64,000 nucleotides of DNA from Gautieria morchelliformis (lineage: Eukaryota > Basidiomycota > Agaricomycetes > Gomphales > Gomphaceae). The position numbers and the translations under genes were made by a program. Below are positions 41,526-53,700 of this stretch, in pieces. The stretch lies in the NCBI GenBank assembly GCA_015179125.1, contig WHVA01000098.1:207237-271236 (forward strand), read 5' to 3'. Below the pieces are notes generated by a model. That model did not search any database. It was not told where the DNA came from and saw only the letters and a list, made by a program, of their open reading frames with translations. Positions within the stretch are counted from its first letter, which is position 1; each line of letters begins with the position of its first letter.

Positions 41526-42089
41526 CGACAGTCCTCATTGCTAGCGCTAAATCCGAACATTCCATAACATCTGCACCTTGGCGTCAGTCCTGTTAGTAAT
41601 AGGGACGATAATACGGTTCAGGCAGAGCCGGCACACACTTAGCCGGAAGTTCGAGAGTGTTCTCGACTCTGGGATGCTGGTGCACTGGCACGGCATCGGC
41701 ACAGCATCAGCTTGAAGGATTAGTAACATAGGAACATCGTATTTAGTATATAAGGACAGACAATATTGTGTAGATCGTGGAATAACAGTTTTATTAATAC
41801 TCCTTCATTCCACAGGTCCTCCTCTGCATGCTGCACGATACTCTCATTTATACCCATTTTGCGCCCCCTCAAACGCCCTTGTACTTGCTCCTCACATCCG
41901 GGAGTCTGGCTGGCGGCTAATGCGGGTGCCTGGCACCGACGGGCCGCCCGGTCTGCCGATACCACCTGCCCGAAGAACGCTTCCCTGCTCGCTATCCTAC
42001 GTGACTGTCTGGAAGTGTCGCTTCCACACATGAGGAATACCTAGCTACGGGGGAAACCGCCATGTCCGTTAGGGGTCCTTGTGGTCTAC
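41526..42089. other. Unassigned region, LTR-like in part
   Basis: On the minus strand, GAGGGGGCG at about 41870 followed by GGTATAAATGAGAG and a downstream AATAAAA resembles a Copia polypurine tract and LTR promoter. I find no matching second copy and no TG/CA ends, so this stays undecided. No gene is recognised. Confidence 0.3.
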
Positions 42090-42800
42090 ATTAGGCAACC
42101 CTCCTAAACATAACGTCCATCGTCGAATGTCTCTAGCACACGTCTACAATGCGTGTTGTGTATTCCCAGAGCTGTTAGATGTTCCCCATAACAAAATAAT
42201 ATTTTATATCACACTTCTGCGACACTTTAAGCTTAAGATACAATTCACTCAGCTGTCAACTGCTACAACGGCCCCCGACGGATTGCCCCTTCACATTCAT
42301 GAGTTCCTGCAACTGGCTCTCGATGTTGAAAATGGAATAGCACGTCTCTGCTGGACCGCATTGCGCCACATTGCATGGGGCGATGCTCACCAGCTAATCA
42401 TCGATCGGCATGTTCTTCTCCCGTTATTTCTTCAGCATGGAGACCAAGTGTGTGTTCATGAGTAATCTGCATCCTCTGAGCATCTTATAATTTTTTTACT
42501 CATGCATCTATTCTAGGCATGTATGACTTTCTGCCTCCAGTCCGCATCTGCATCCAGCTGGAGTGTCCGAACAACCTGCAGCGACGGAAATCAGGTGAAG
42601 GACCCGAAGTTCGCGAGATTAGGACATATAGAGCCATGTTGTTCATTCGCTCATATGGTCCTATTCCCATCACCACGTCATTGACATACTGCCGTGGTAA
42701 TTGTCTGTTGACCTCCTATCGATCTTCCTGCTAATTCATCTACCCTAGGCTGCTGTACTCGCTACCACTACCATTCATACGTCAAGGAAGGTGGGAGGTT
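42090..42800 (+). pseudogene. CxC5-like cysteine-cluster gene fragment (KDZ-associated)
   Basis: Plus-strand exons separated by short introns: about 42150-42445 (LLRHFKLKIQFTQL, GLPLHIHEFLQLAL, ARLCWTALRHIAW), intron to CTATTCTAG near 42517, then MYDFLPPVRICIQLECPNNLQ and RAMLFIRSYGPIPITTS. A second intron (GTAATTG to CCCTAG, about 42696-42749) lets SLTYCRG continue as CCTRYHYHSYVKEGG. The C-x-x-C pairs and the order match the CxC5 domain found beside KDZ transposases of Agaricomycetes. The transposase is absent and the gene ends before Helitron H1. Assignment rests on remembered family motifs. Confidence 0.6.
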
Positions 42801-43051
42801 GTTTCATTGACTTACCCAAGTTAACATGCTCTGGGGCACATAGGGAACCTTGGGGGTTGTGGACGTGTTGTGGAAGTATACTGTGACTCGCACATGATGT
42901 AACTAGGTGGGTACCCGCGCTTCGCGCGGGGGTGTAGGTCAAACGCATCGGTAAGGTCAAGTGCATTGGGGAAAATAAAAGTAACCAATTTGCATCAAGT
43001 AAAATCAAGTAACACACATAAACCATATCAAGAGAAGTGGATATAATAAAA

Positions 43052-46000
43052 TCAAGGAGCTCTAAGTAATACATCTTTATATACAATGTTGGTTGTGTCC
43101 AAACCCTCCTCAAGCAAGACCTTCACTCTGTTCCAATTGGTCCCTCTTGATACACCAACATACAACTGACCATGTCCAAACACTGGATATCTCAGGTCCA
43201 GCCCAACCGTACCCAAAGACTGTCCTTGAGACTTGTTGATAGTCATTGCAAATGCCAAACGCACTGGAAACTGCCTCCTTTGCAGCACAAATGGCAACTC
43301 TCCCTCTGATGGCTTAATGATGATCCTGGGGATGAAAGCAATATTGCCTGCACATGGACCTGAGATGATCCTGACCTCCAATACTCTAATGCTTATCCTC
43401 ACCAACCGCAACCTTGTCCCATTGCATAGTCCTTGCTTCTGATCCAAATTGCGCAACAGCATCAGAGGCACTCCAGGCTTGACTTCCAAGCGAGCAGGAG
43501 GAAGACAGCCCATCTCTATGGAATTCAGATACTCCACAGGATACCGATCTGCATCATCGGATTCTTCAATGGAATTTGCGCAGTGCAAGACCTGAGCATC
43601 ACCTGGAAACTCCCTAAACACCATGGAATTGATCTCATTGACCTCAGTGTTTCTGGCACAGAGGATGGCACGCTCCAAAAAGTAATTGTCCTGGGCAGGG
43701 ACATGATTGCCAATGCCAGGGTATATTTCCTGGATCAGATCTTCAATTCCAGGGCCACAAACCATGTGAGGAGGGAGTGAGAACGTATGATCTAGTGGGA
43801 GATCCTTTCCCTGACCCACATTCTGCAGCCATTCTGCAAACCTGGCTCGGTCAGGGTCATTTCTCACCCGCATGTTCTCTGTCAGGTGGAGGACATTGAT
43901 CTTTGGCCACAGATATGACTTCTGAAGGGTAGCTCCCACGATATCCTCCTTGGAGCCTGTAGGGACAATTGGGAGAGTCTGCTGAAAGTCACCTCCAAAG
44001 GCGACTGTGATGCCACCAAAGGGTCTATCAGGCTGGTCAAGGAAATCCCTCAGTGTCCTGTCAATGGCCTCTATGGCATGGCGATGCTGCATTGCAGCCT
44101 CATCCCAGATGAGGAGACTGGCCTGTCTCAGCATGTCAGCCTTGTCAGAGTTCTTTTTGATGGAGGAGAAAGAGCGCTCATGGACAGGAATGGGAATTCC
44201 AAGCATGCTATGAGAGGTTGTACCCTTAGTGAGGATAAGTGCAGCCATTGCAGATGAGGCTACTGCAATCACAATGAGGCTCTCCGCTCTACAGGAGTGG
44301 ATTAGAGTGTTCCATGTGAATGATTTCCCGGCGCCACCTGAGCCAGTGACAAAAAACATTTGTCCATCAGGTTTCCCATGAGCATCTCTGGTCAGTGCCG
44401 ACCGTAATATCTGATCATGCGTGGACCTTTGCCCCTCATTCAGCCTGGGAACCTCCTCATCAGCTATGTTCCTCTCTTCAACACGGTCATAGTCCCTCTG
44501 CTCAGCTATGAACCTGTTTCCAATGAGGGCCTCCCACTCGCCTGCCACCCGAGGCATATCATCAAAGCTGCTCAAGGACATTCCACCCTGCTGGAGGATT
44601 TTTTCCAAGAGAAAGAGGCCAAAATCATAAACCTGATCGTCCTGTGGATCCTGCATACCATGTCTGATTTGGAGCTGATGTCTGAGATCATCACATATGT
44701 GCTCCCTGAAGCCATCCCATAGTCTGCCGGGGCCCGATGGATTGCAATGGCCAAGGATGGTGGCAAAGAGATGTCTGAGCTGAGCACCTGTTTTCATGCC
44801 ACTGGCTTCCTGGAGACACAACCTCAACTCCTGATCATCATCCAGAAGTCCCCTTGCACGACAGGCCTCCTTGTAAGTAGCATATTGTATGCCATCCACC
44901 GACCTAAGCTCCTCAAAGGATCTAGCCCCCTTGACCACTGTGAGGAGAGTGCGCACAAAAAATCTCTCTCCTGATCTAGGGTTTGCAAAGTGAAGGCGAC
45001 CGATGCTAAAACTTCTTTGGCGTGGTGTCCATACCTTTTCCTGTGCTTGCCAGGTAAAATTCTCAGGAAACTCCACATAGAGCAGATCACGTGCTTCAGC
45101 GTAGATATCATTGGCCTCAAAGTAAGCCATGAGGGGTGTCTTTTTCGCCTCAGCCCTTTCCAGGATGTTGTCCACATCGTGGTTGGGATCAAAGATGATT
45201 GTGTGATGGTCCTTTTCATGGACCGGCAGTGCCATGACTGCAGGCACCTGGGTGTGGATTTCCCGCTCCAGCAACCTCCAACAGGCCTCATGAGCACTGA
45301 CATAGCGAGCGTCCAGGTACTGCTTAATTTCATCCTGGGTGCGACCAAACTCCATGGTGGTCCGATCATGGCCCTTGTAGAGATACTTGTGGATATACTT
45401 GATACACCTCACATTGATGGTGAGTTCAGGGTTGATGTGACACCAGAATTTGAGCAAGAGCAGGGCAGAGTATGGCACAACCCATCTGTTGTCCAGCATG
45501 TCACCTCTGACATTGTGCAGCCTTCCATCATTGCGACGACGATATTTTGGATATCCATCCTCATTCAGACTGGTTTCCTCACAGAATGGCTTTGGGAAGT
45601 TTTTCTTGCACTTGCCATTTTCCATGCAGGGTGCGTTTGGTTTCATTTGTCCACAGGGACCATGTGTCATCAGCTCACAGACCAACCGGTAGAGGACAGG
45701 ATGAGTCTCTGGATCAGGGAACTCTGCCGAAATCATTGAATCCACCTCATGTGGATGTCTGATCTTGGAATCTCGTTCAAACCAGATAAGAATATGCATG
45801 TGTGGGAGTCCCCTTTTCTGGAATTAAATGGTGTGGACGCGAGCGACGGTTTCCCCAAAAATCTTTTCCTTGACGATCAAGTCAATGAGGTATTTCTTTT
45901 TGAGCTGGAACACCCGCGACACCAGGTCAGGTCTGTCCTGAGGAGTTTGTCCGGGCAACAATGCATCCAATACCTCCTGCCAGTTGGGATTGGCAGTCAT

Positions 46001-48586
46001 GGTAATAAAGAGATCTGCCACACCATACTTCCTTGAAATGGCCAGAGAGTTCTGCAGGTTTTCCTGCATGTCCCGTGTCCCCCCCTGAAATGTGGCAGGC
46101 AGAATGGATCTTGCGCCCAAGTTGTTTGGATCTCTGTCATTGTCATTGCGATGAAAGGCATCCATCATCTGGTTATACATCTCAGCACGGAGAGTGTGGT
46201 GATTTGTCCTGATCCACCACAGCCTGCTTTGCTCTGCAGCGGCCCAAGAGTCTACAATGTACTGCTGGAATAATTTGCCAGCGCGCAGGAGTGTTGTAGG
46301 TTCTTCTGTTCTCTGGAAGAGACGATAGGAATGGAACTGAATTTGAGTGACACGCCCACTTCGCTCACGCCCGTCTGGTAATTGGCGATAGCGAATACCA
46401 GGTTGCCACCCCAACTCTCCCCTGGGAAAGAGCAAGACATAGTGAAGAGAGGCATAGTTTGGATTCATATCGGATACCCTTTTAAAACGTCCACCTTTGA
46501 GCTGGACAATAATATCCCTAGGTTCAGGGATGATGCCATCTCCAGGAAGAACCACCGCAATCTCATCCGCAGTAGGGATATTATACCTCCTAGGATCCCT
46601 GTGTTCCCTGTACGTGAGCCTAGCCCGGATCTCACCATTCTGTCCCTGAGCTCTGAGCCTCTCGGCCGCTTGTCTATATATGGGAACATGAGGATTGCAT
46701 AAGAGGAGCATTTCCTGCAAGTCTCCCATGATAGTTGGAGACAGACCTGGGTTACGCGTGTTCCTCTGTGCCAAAGCCAATGCTGGATCATATATATAAA
46801 GTTGGGCATACTGTATCCGCCTCCCAGGGTTAGGGATGAGAGAGCCATGAATATGATACAGTTCGCCCTGCAGCTTGAGGACATATGGACCACGACCCTC
46901 CCGAAGCAAATCTAGATCAAACTCAGCTCCCAAGGAAGTGAATGCAAATGCAGCATTGTACTGCCTGATGTTCTGGCGAAACTGTTTGGCCTCAGGGTCC
47001 TGGCCCTCTAAGAGCCGTCTCAATGGCTGAGGGAGCACTGGCAGCTCTGGAAGCTGCACCTTTCCTTCCATACAGCAATCACCAAATCTGGGCCGCCGAT
47101 TTGAGGATCTCTGCAGGCGTTCTGCCATCCAGTGTAATGCTCCACAGTCAGGGCAGGGAATAACCATGGGACCCAGATCATGACGCTGCACATCTGCCTC
47201 AATTATTCTAGAGCGACCAAGTGGAACAGGAGGAGGAGGTCGCTGAGGACGCTGCCGAGGTACAGGGAGTGGCTGAGGAGGCCGAGGAGGTGCAGGGAGT
47301 GGCTGAAGAGGCTGTGGAGGTGCAGGGAGTGGCTGAGGAGGCTGAGGAGGAGCAGGGAGTGGCTGAGGAGGCTGAGGAGGAGCAGGGAGTGGCTGAGGAG
47401 GCTGAGGAGGTGCAGGCAGTCGCTGAAGAGGCCGCAGAAGTGCAGGGAGTAGCCGAGGCATTGGTCTTACTGCATTAGCCTGAGCCCGCAATGCTGCGAC
47501 CGCTGCAGAACCTACTACAGGAGGTCTAGGAGCTGGTTGTAAAGGTGCCTGCCTGGGTCTTCCCAAGGGCTGTGCTGGGATAGGCTGTATACCAGCAGCG
47601 TGAGCATGCAAATCTGCCACCGCTGTAGAGCCTACTGCCAAATGTCCAATTCCAGCCGCCTGAGCACGCAACTGAGCAATTGCTGCAGAACCTACTACAG
47701 GAGGTCTAGGAGCTGGTTGTAAAGGTGCCTGCCTGTGTCTTCCCAAGGGCTGTGCTGGGATAGGCTGTAACCCAGCAGCATGAGCACGCAAATCTGCCAC
47801 CGCTGTAGAGCCTACTGCCAAATGTCCAATTCCAGCCGCCTGAGCACGCAACTGAGCAATTGCTGCAGAACCTACTACAGGAGGTCTAGGAGCTGGTTGT
47901 AAAGGTGCCTGCCTGTGGCTTCCCAAGGGCTGTGCTGGGATAGGCTGTAACCCAGCAGCATGAGCACGCAAATCTGCCACCGCTGTAGAGCCTACTACAG
48001 GTTGTCCAATTCCAGCCGCCTGAGCACGCAACTGAGCAATTGCTGCAGAACCTGCTACGGGAGCTGGCTGTCCAGCGTCAGGCCTATTTCTTCTGAGGGG
48101 CTGTAATCGTGGGATAGCTGCTAACTGTGCACGAAGGGCTGCCACCTGCTCTCCAGGACTGGGATCAGGTGGATATGATGGCCCCGCAAGCGTAGGAGGG
48201 TGCAATGGAGCTGGCTGTACAGGGTCTGGCCTATGTCCTCTCAGGGGCTGCCATGGTGTGATAACTGCTAACTGAGCACGAAGGGCTGCCACCTGCTCTG
48301 TAGGACTGGGATCAGGAGCAAGTGATGGCGCCGCAGGCATTGGTGGACGTGATGGCCCTGCCACAGGTTGTTGAAAAGGATCGGCTGCACTGCTTCTAGA
48401 AGGAGGGTGAGGGATGGCAAAAGGCGGTGGTGGAGGGGGTGGCTGGTTCTGAGCTCCAATATGCGCTCTCCGACGCGCTCTCCGATGACTGGGTGGTGTC
48501 AGTACCTCCTGCCCCTCCCTCGCACTTTCACGCACCCGCCGACGGTTGCTCTCTGGGGTAGATGGATCCCTGAGAAATGCAGGCAT
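43052..48586 (-). pseudogene. H1 Rep/PIF1 helicase, one nonsense codon
   Basis: The frame runs from 48586 to 43052 (about 1840 residues) with one TAA at 45824-45826. The N-terminal 480 residues are Pro/Gln/Ala-rich with three 180-bp repeats (48060-47511) and a shorter PQPLPAP repeat. A Cys cluster (CPDCGALHW...FGDCC) follows, then the Helitron N domain with FITMTANPNW. The HUH motif (LPHMHIL) comes two codons past the QK after the stop. The two-Tyr motif (YIHKYLYKG) and PIF1 motifs are next: GSGGAGKS (near 44335), DEAAMQHRH, FGGDFQQTLP, TENMR, NKSQGQSL, YVGVSRG. The stop replaces a Glu codon present in H2 (HTIEFQKRG). The first ATG is probably intronic (see findings). Confidence 0.92.
47511..48060 (-). 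repeat. Three 180-bp coding repeats in H1
   Basis: A block starting CCTACTACAGGAGGTCTAGG (plus strand) recurs at about 47510, 47690 and 47870, giving a 60-residue protein repeat (VVGSAAIAQLRAQAAGIG...PLQPAPRPP). H4 has one copy. Confidence 0.88.
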
Positions 48587-48733
48587 AAGAGTAGAGAGAG
48601 AATAAAGATATCAATATCAGACTTACATTGCAAGCAGAATAAGGCAAACTCAGGGAAAACAGGCTGTGCGGGTATCTCAGACGGATTGCAAAGCCACTGA
48701 TCCTAATATAAATACTGCAAACAGCAGATACAG

Positions 48734-49470
48734 TTACAAAAACTTACCAGAAAGGGGATAATACCCAGGTAGGGTATGCAGTAGTGACAGGACAAATGCA
48801 CTTGAAAAGTGCCTAAAAAAAGCCAAAAAAGCGAAATTATGGCAAATAAGAAGATAATAAGCCTCAAGAAAAGGCAGGTACAATATCATAGCACTCACCA
48901 GAAACAGCCAGATAGCAGGTGCAGCAGTGACAGGACAAATATCACTTGAAAAGTGCCTAAAAAAAGCCAAAAAGGCGAAATTATAGCAAAAAAGAACATA
49001 ATAAGCATCAAGAAAAGGCAGGTACAATAGCATAGCACTCACCAGAAACAGCCAGATAGCAGGTGCAGCAGTGACAGGACAAATGTCACTTGACAAGTCC
49101 CTAAAAAAGGCCAAAAAAGCGAAATTATAGCAAAAAAGAACATAATAAGCATCAAGAAAAGGCAGGTACAATAGCATAGCACTCACCAGAAACAGCCAGA
49201 TAGCAGGTGCAGCAGTGACAGGACAAATATCACTTGAGCAGTGCCTAAAAAAAGCCAAAAAAGCGAAATTATAGCAAAAAAGAACATAATAAGCATCAAG
49301 AAAAGGCAGATACAATACCATAACACTCACCAGAAACAGCCAGGTAGCAGGTGCAGCAGTGACAGGACAAATGTCACTTGAAAAGTCCCTAAAAAAGGCC
49401 AAAAAAGCGAAATTATAAATAACAAACATAAAAAAAGGCAGTTTCAGTAGCATCAAACTCACCAGAAAGA
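48734..49470 (-). repeat. H1 leader: tandem 144-bp intron-exon modules
   Basis: CTCACC (reverse of GGTGAG donors) recurs at about 48895, 49039, 49183 and 49327 with a period of 144 bp, plus one more near 49459. Each unit has a donor CTG/GTGAGTG, a poly-T stretch ending TTTTTTAG, and a 58-nt segment GCACTTTTCAAGTGA...TTTCTG. Because 144 is divisible by 3 a 242-residue hydrophobic frame is open throughout, but it is unlikely to be a protein. Confidence 0.8.
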
Positions 49471-49740
49471 ACCTAGATAGGAAGTTAATAGAAGAGATGC
49501 AGGTGGTGGGAGGGATGGGATGGGATGGGATGATGGTAGAAGGAGGGCAGAGGGGACCGGCTGCGCAGCGTCTGCCAGGTCACCCAGCGCTGTACCGGCA
49601 AGGTCTGCGCTGGGCCTGGGCCTAGGGCTCGCGGCTGCGCCGCTCGCTCCGCTGACCTAATTATTACGTAACATTATTTGTAATATTATTATTAGTCAGC
49701 CTCGACGCCCACAACCCACTGAGCGCGTTTAACTCTTAGA

Positions 49741-49761
49741 TGTACCATGAGACTAACACAT
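49741..49761. other. 21-bp spacer between two Helitron 5' ends
   Basis: TGTACCATGAGACTAACACAT is all that separates the H1 5' terminus (minus) from the apparent H2 5' terminus (plus). Confidence 0.7.
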
Positions 49762-50408
49762 TCCTATAGGTGAAAGCAGCACGGTGGGAGGTTGTGGGCG
49801 CGCTGACAAATGCTGACCAATGCTTGGTCATTAGTTTGTCAGCGGAGCGCGCGAGCGGCGCAGCCGCGAGCCCCACCAGCGGTTTGCGCCACTCTTCCGG
49901 CTCCAGCGCTGCGCAGCGTTCTGGAGCGTGCGAGCGGCGCAGCCGCGAGTGGTTTAGGCCGGTCTGCTCAGGCGCTCAAAGCAGCGCTGCGCTGGCAGAT
50001 CGCTGCGCAGCCAGCCGCTTTGCGCACTCCACCACCACCCTCCTCTCCTCTCCTCTCTGCCCACTACTAGATAGAATAAAAATTGCATGAGACTGAATTA
50101 ATAGATAGCCTATATAGTGTAGTACACAAAAGATCTCTTCCCAGGGAGGTCTCTGCAGTGAACTATTGGGGTTGACCCCTTCATTGGGGCAGCTTTTTCT
50201 CTGCTAAGGAGCCAGGTAGTCATCCCAGGCTGCCTTAGAGGGAGCCACAATTGCATTGCAGTTCTTTCAGTGTTGACTTGCACTACTGGTGGCTGAAGAA
50301 GACATCTCCCCAGGACCAGGACCAGGACCTTTTACTGGAATTATTCCAGTTGGATAGCCAAAGAAGACTTGGATATTTTCATCAAAAAAATTTCCCATCC
50401 CTTCCTTG

Positions 50409-50708
50409 GTACATATATTTCTCTGTGGTCTGGTGTGAGCCATCTGACATTTTTTTATTTTATTTTTTTAAATAGAAATTAATAAATTCCCGTGACTTTG
50501 CCTAACAAACAGACTCCCTGTCCCTTCCTTGGTATGTATGTATTTCTCTGTGGTCTGGTGTGAGCTGTCTGACATTGATTTAATTAGAAATTAATAAATT
50601 CCCCTGACTTTGCCCAAGAAAAATTAACAACAACAGCATCTGCTTGCAAATGTAAGTTGAAGTGGGGTAGCTTGATTGTTCCTCTAAGCTTATGCCTGCA
50701 TTTCTCAG
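50409..50708 (+). repeat. H2 leader: duplicated intron-exon module
   Basis: Candidate introns: 50409-50475 (GTACAT...AATAG), 50532-50587 (GTATGT...ATTAG) and 50652-50708 (GTAAGT...CTCAG). The first two are copies of each other, as are the exon segments after them (AAATTAATAAATTCCC...). Confidence 0.65.
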
Positions 50709-53700
50709 GGATCCTTCTACTCCAGAGAGAAATCGTCAGCAGGAGCGTGAAAGGGCGAGGGAGGAGCAGGAGGGTCGTATGACGTCGCCTACTGATCGGA
50801 GAGCGCGTGCCCTTGCTGTGGCTGCTGCCAGAGCTTGGAACCAGCCACCCCCTCCACCACCTCCTTTTGCCATCCCTCACCCTCCTCCTAGAAGCAATGT
50901 GGCTGATCCTTTTCAACAACCTGCTGCAGAGCCATTACGTCCTCCTGATCCCAGTCCTGGACAGCAGGTGGCAGCCCTTCGTGCTCAGTTAGCAGCAATC
51001 CCAGCAGCACAGCCCTTGAGAAGATACAGGCAGGAGCCGATACAGCCACCTCCTAATCTTCCTGTGGTTGGTTCTGCAGGAATTGCACAGTTGCGTGCTC
51101 AGGCTGCTGAGCCAGCACAGCCCTTGAGAAGATACAGGCAGGAGCCAATACAGCCACCTCCCAATCTTCCTGTGGTTGGTTCTGTAGGAATTGCACAGTT
51201 GCGTGCTCAGGCTGCTGAGCAGTCTGCTATATTGCAGCAATTGGGAAGGGGTAGACAGGCAGCTAATCCTCCTGTAGTAGGTTCTGCAGGAGTGGCAGCA
51301 TTGCGTGCTCAGGCCAATGCAATAAGACCAATGCCGCCGCTACTCCCTGCGCTTTTGCGGCCTCTTCAGCGACTCCCTGCACCTCCTCAGCTGCTCCCTG
51401 CACCTCCCCAGCCTCCCCAGCCACTCCCTGAACCTCCTCAGCCGCTCCCTGCACCTCCTCAGCCGCTCCCTGCACCTCCTCAGCTGCTCCCTGCACCTCC
51501 TCAGCCGCTCCCTGCACCTCCTCAGCCGCTCCCTGCACCTCCTCAGCCGCTCCCTGTACCTCGGCAGCGTCCTCAGCGACCTCCTCCTCCTCTTCCACTG
51601 GGTCGCTCTAGAATAATTGAGGCAGATGTGCAGCGTCATGATTTGGGTCCCATGGTTATTCCCTGCCCTGACTGTGGAGCATTACACTGGAGGGCAGAAC
51701 GTCTGCAGAAATCCTCAAATGTGCGGCCCAGATTTGGTGATTGCTGTATGGAAGGAAAGGTGCAGCTGGAAGACCTGCCAGAGCCCCCTCAGCCATTGAA
51801 ACAGCTCTTAGAAGGCCAGGACCCTGAGGCAAAAGGATTTCGCCAGAATATCAGGCAGTATAATGCTGCGTTTGCATTCACTTCTGTGGGGGCCGACTTT
51901 GACCAAGATTTGCTTCGGGAGGGTCGTGGTCCATATGTGCTCAAGCTACAGGGTGAACTGTATCATCTCCATGGCTCTCTCCTCCCTGACAATGAAGATG
52001 ATCCAAAGTATGCCCAGCTTTACATATATGATCCTGCACTGGCTTTGGCAAAGAGAAAAAATCGTAATGAGCGTCTGTCTCCAACTATCATGGGAGACTT
52101 GCAGGAAATGCTCCTGCTATGCAATCCTCATGTGCGCACATATAAACAAGCAGCTGAGAGGCTCAGAGCTCAAGAACAGAATGGTGACATCCAGGCAAGG
52201 CTCACGTACAGGGCACACAGGGATCCTAGGAGATATAATGTCCCAACTGCAGATGAGATTGCAGTCGTTCTTCCTGGAGATGGCATCGACCCTGGACCTA
52301 GGGATATTATTGTCCAGCTCAGAGGTGGACGTTTCAGAAGGGTATTGGATACCAATGCAAACTATGCCTCTCTGCACTATGTCTTGCTCTTTCCCAAGGG
52401 AGAGTTGGGATGGGAACCAGATATTCCTTATCATGAGCCAGAGCGTGCTCGGCAGGCCAATCCCAATCCAAACAGACGGACACAGGTCACCCAAATACAG
52501 TACCATGCGTATCGTCTGTTCCAGAGAGCGAGAGAACCTACAACACTCCTGCGTGGTGGCAAATTGTTCCAGCAGTACATTGTAGACTCCTGGGCTGCTG
52601 CAGAGCAAAGCAGACTGAGGTGGATCAGGGCCAATCAACACACTCTGCGTGCTGAGCAGTATAACCAGATGGTAGATTCATATGGAGGCTTGGACAATGA
52701 CATTGGAGATGCAAACAGCTTGGGCATAAAAGTCATTCTGCCTGCGACATTTCAAGGAAGTACACGGGACATGAATCAAAACTGCCAGAACTCCCTGGCC
52801 ATTGCAACAAAGAAGGGTCCCCCTGATTTATTTATTACCATGACTGCCAATCCAAAGTGGGATGAGATAGTGGCTGAGTTGCTCCCTGGACAAACTGCTC
52901 AGGACAGACCTGACCTGGTGTCGCAGGTGTTTCACCTCAAAAAGAAATACCTCATTGACTTGATCGTCAAGGACAAGATCTTTGGAGAAACTGTCGCTCG
53001 CGTTCACACTATTGAATTCCAGAAGAGGGGGCTCCCACACATGCACCTGCTTACCTGGTTCGATAGGGAGTCCAAGGTCAAACATCCACATGAGGTGGAT
53101 TCTATGATTTCAGCAGAGTTCCCTGATCCAGAGACACATCCTGTCCTCTACCAGTTGGTCTGTGAGCTGATGACACATGGTCCCTGTGGACAAATGAATC
53201 CAGATGCACCCTGCATGGAAAATGGCAAGTGCAAGAAAGGCTTCCCAAAGCCATTCTGTGAGGAGACCGTTGTGAATGTAGATGGATATCCAAAATATCG
53301 TCGTCGCAATGATGGAAGGCTGCACAATGTCAGAGGTCACATGCTGGACAACAGATGGGTTGTGCCATACTCTGCTCTGCTCTTGCTCAAACTCCGGTGT
53401 CACATCAACCTTGAATTCACCTTCAGTGTGAGGTGCGTCAAGTATATCCACAAGTATCTATACAAGGGCCACGATCGGACCACGATGGAGTTCGGTGTCA
53501 ACCATGATGAGATAAAGAAGTACCTGGACGCTCGCTATGTCAGTGCTCATGAGGCCTGTTGGAGGTTGCTGGAGCGGGAAATCCACACCCAGGTGCCTGC
53601 AGTCATGGCACTGCCAGTCCATGAAAAAGACCAGCAATCAGTCGTTTTCAATCCTGATGCTGATCCGCTCACCATCATGAACAGGGTTGAGGGGTCAAAG

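Larger units (their letters stand above)
42903..49740 (-). mobile_element. Helitron H1
   Basis: On the minus strand it starts TCTAAGAGTTAAAC (49740) after an A. It ends with a hairpin CCCGCGCGAAGCGCGGG (42914-42930) followed by TACCCACCTAG, then T, i.e. canonical Helitron ends (5' TC, 3' hairpin plus CTRR, insertion between A and T). It encodes Rep/helicase in one frame broken by a single stop. It is closely related to H4. Confidence 0.93.

Noticed and set aside
41700..42040. A further Copia LTR and pol end
   Set aside because: Polypurine-like and TATA-like motifs are present, but no second copy, terminal TG/CA or recognisable RNase H end was found.
44990..45739. 249-residue plus-strand frame opposite the H1 helicase
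   Set aside because: It is a shadow of the conserved Rep/helicase frame; similar shadows occur opposite H2.
47180..47478. Plus-strand Arg/Leu-rich or Glu/Val-rich repeat frames opposite the Helitron gene (also 51263-51639, 60619-60861)
   Set aside because: They are complements of the PQPLPAPP repeats in the Rep N-terminus.
48734..49462. 242-residue hydrophobic 'membrane protein' frame on the minus strand (and 59146-59697 on the plus strand)
   Set aside because: It is the 144-bp leader repeat read through; each unit contains splice signals and poly-T intron sequence, and the frame exists because 144 is a multiple of 3.
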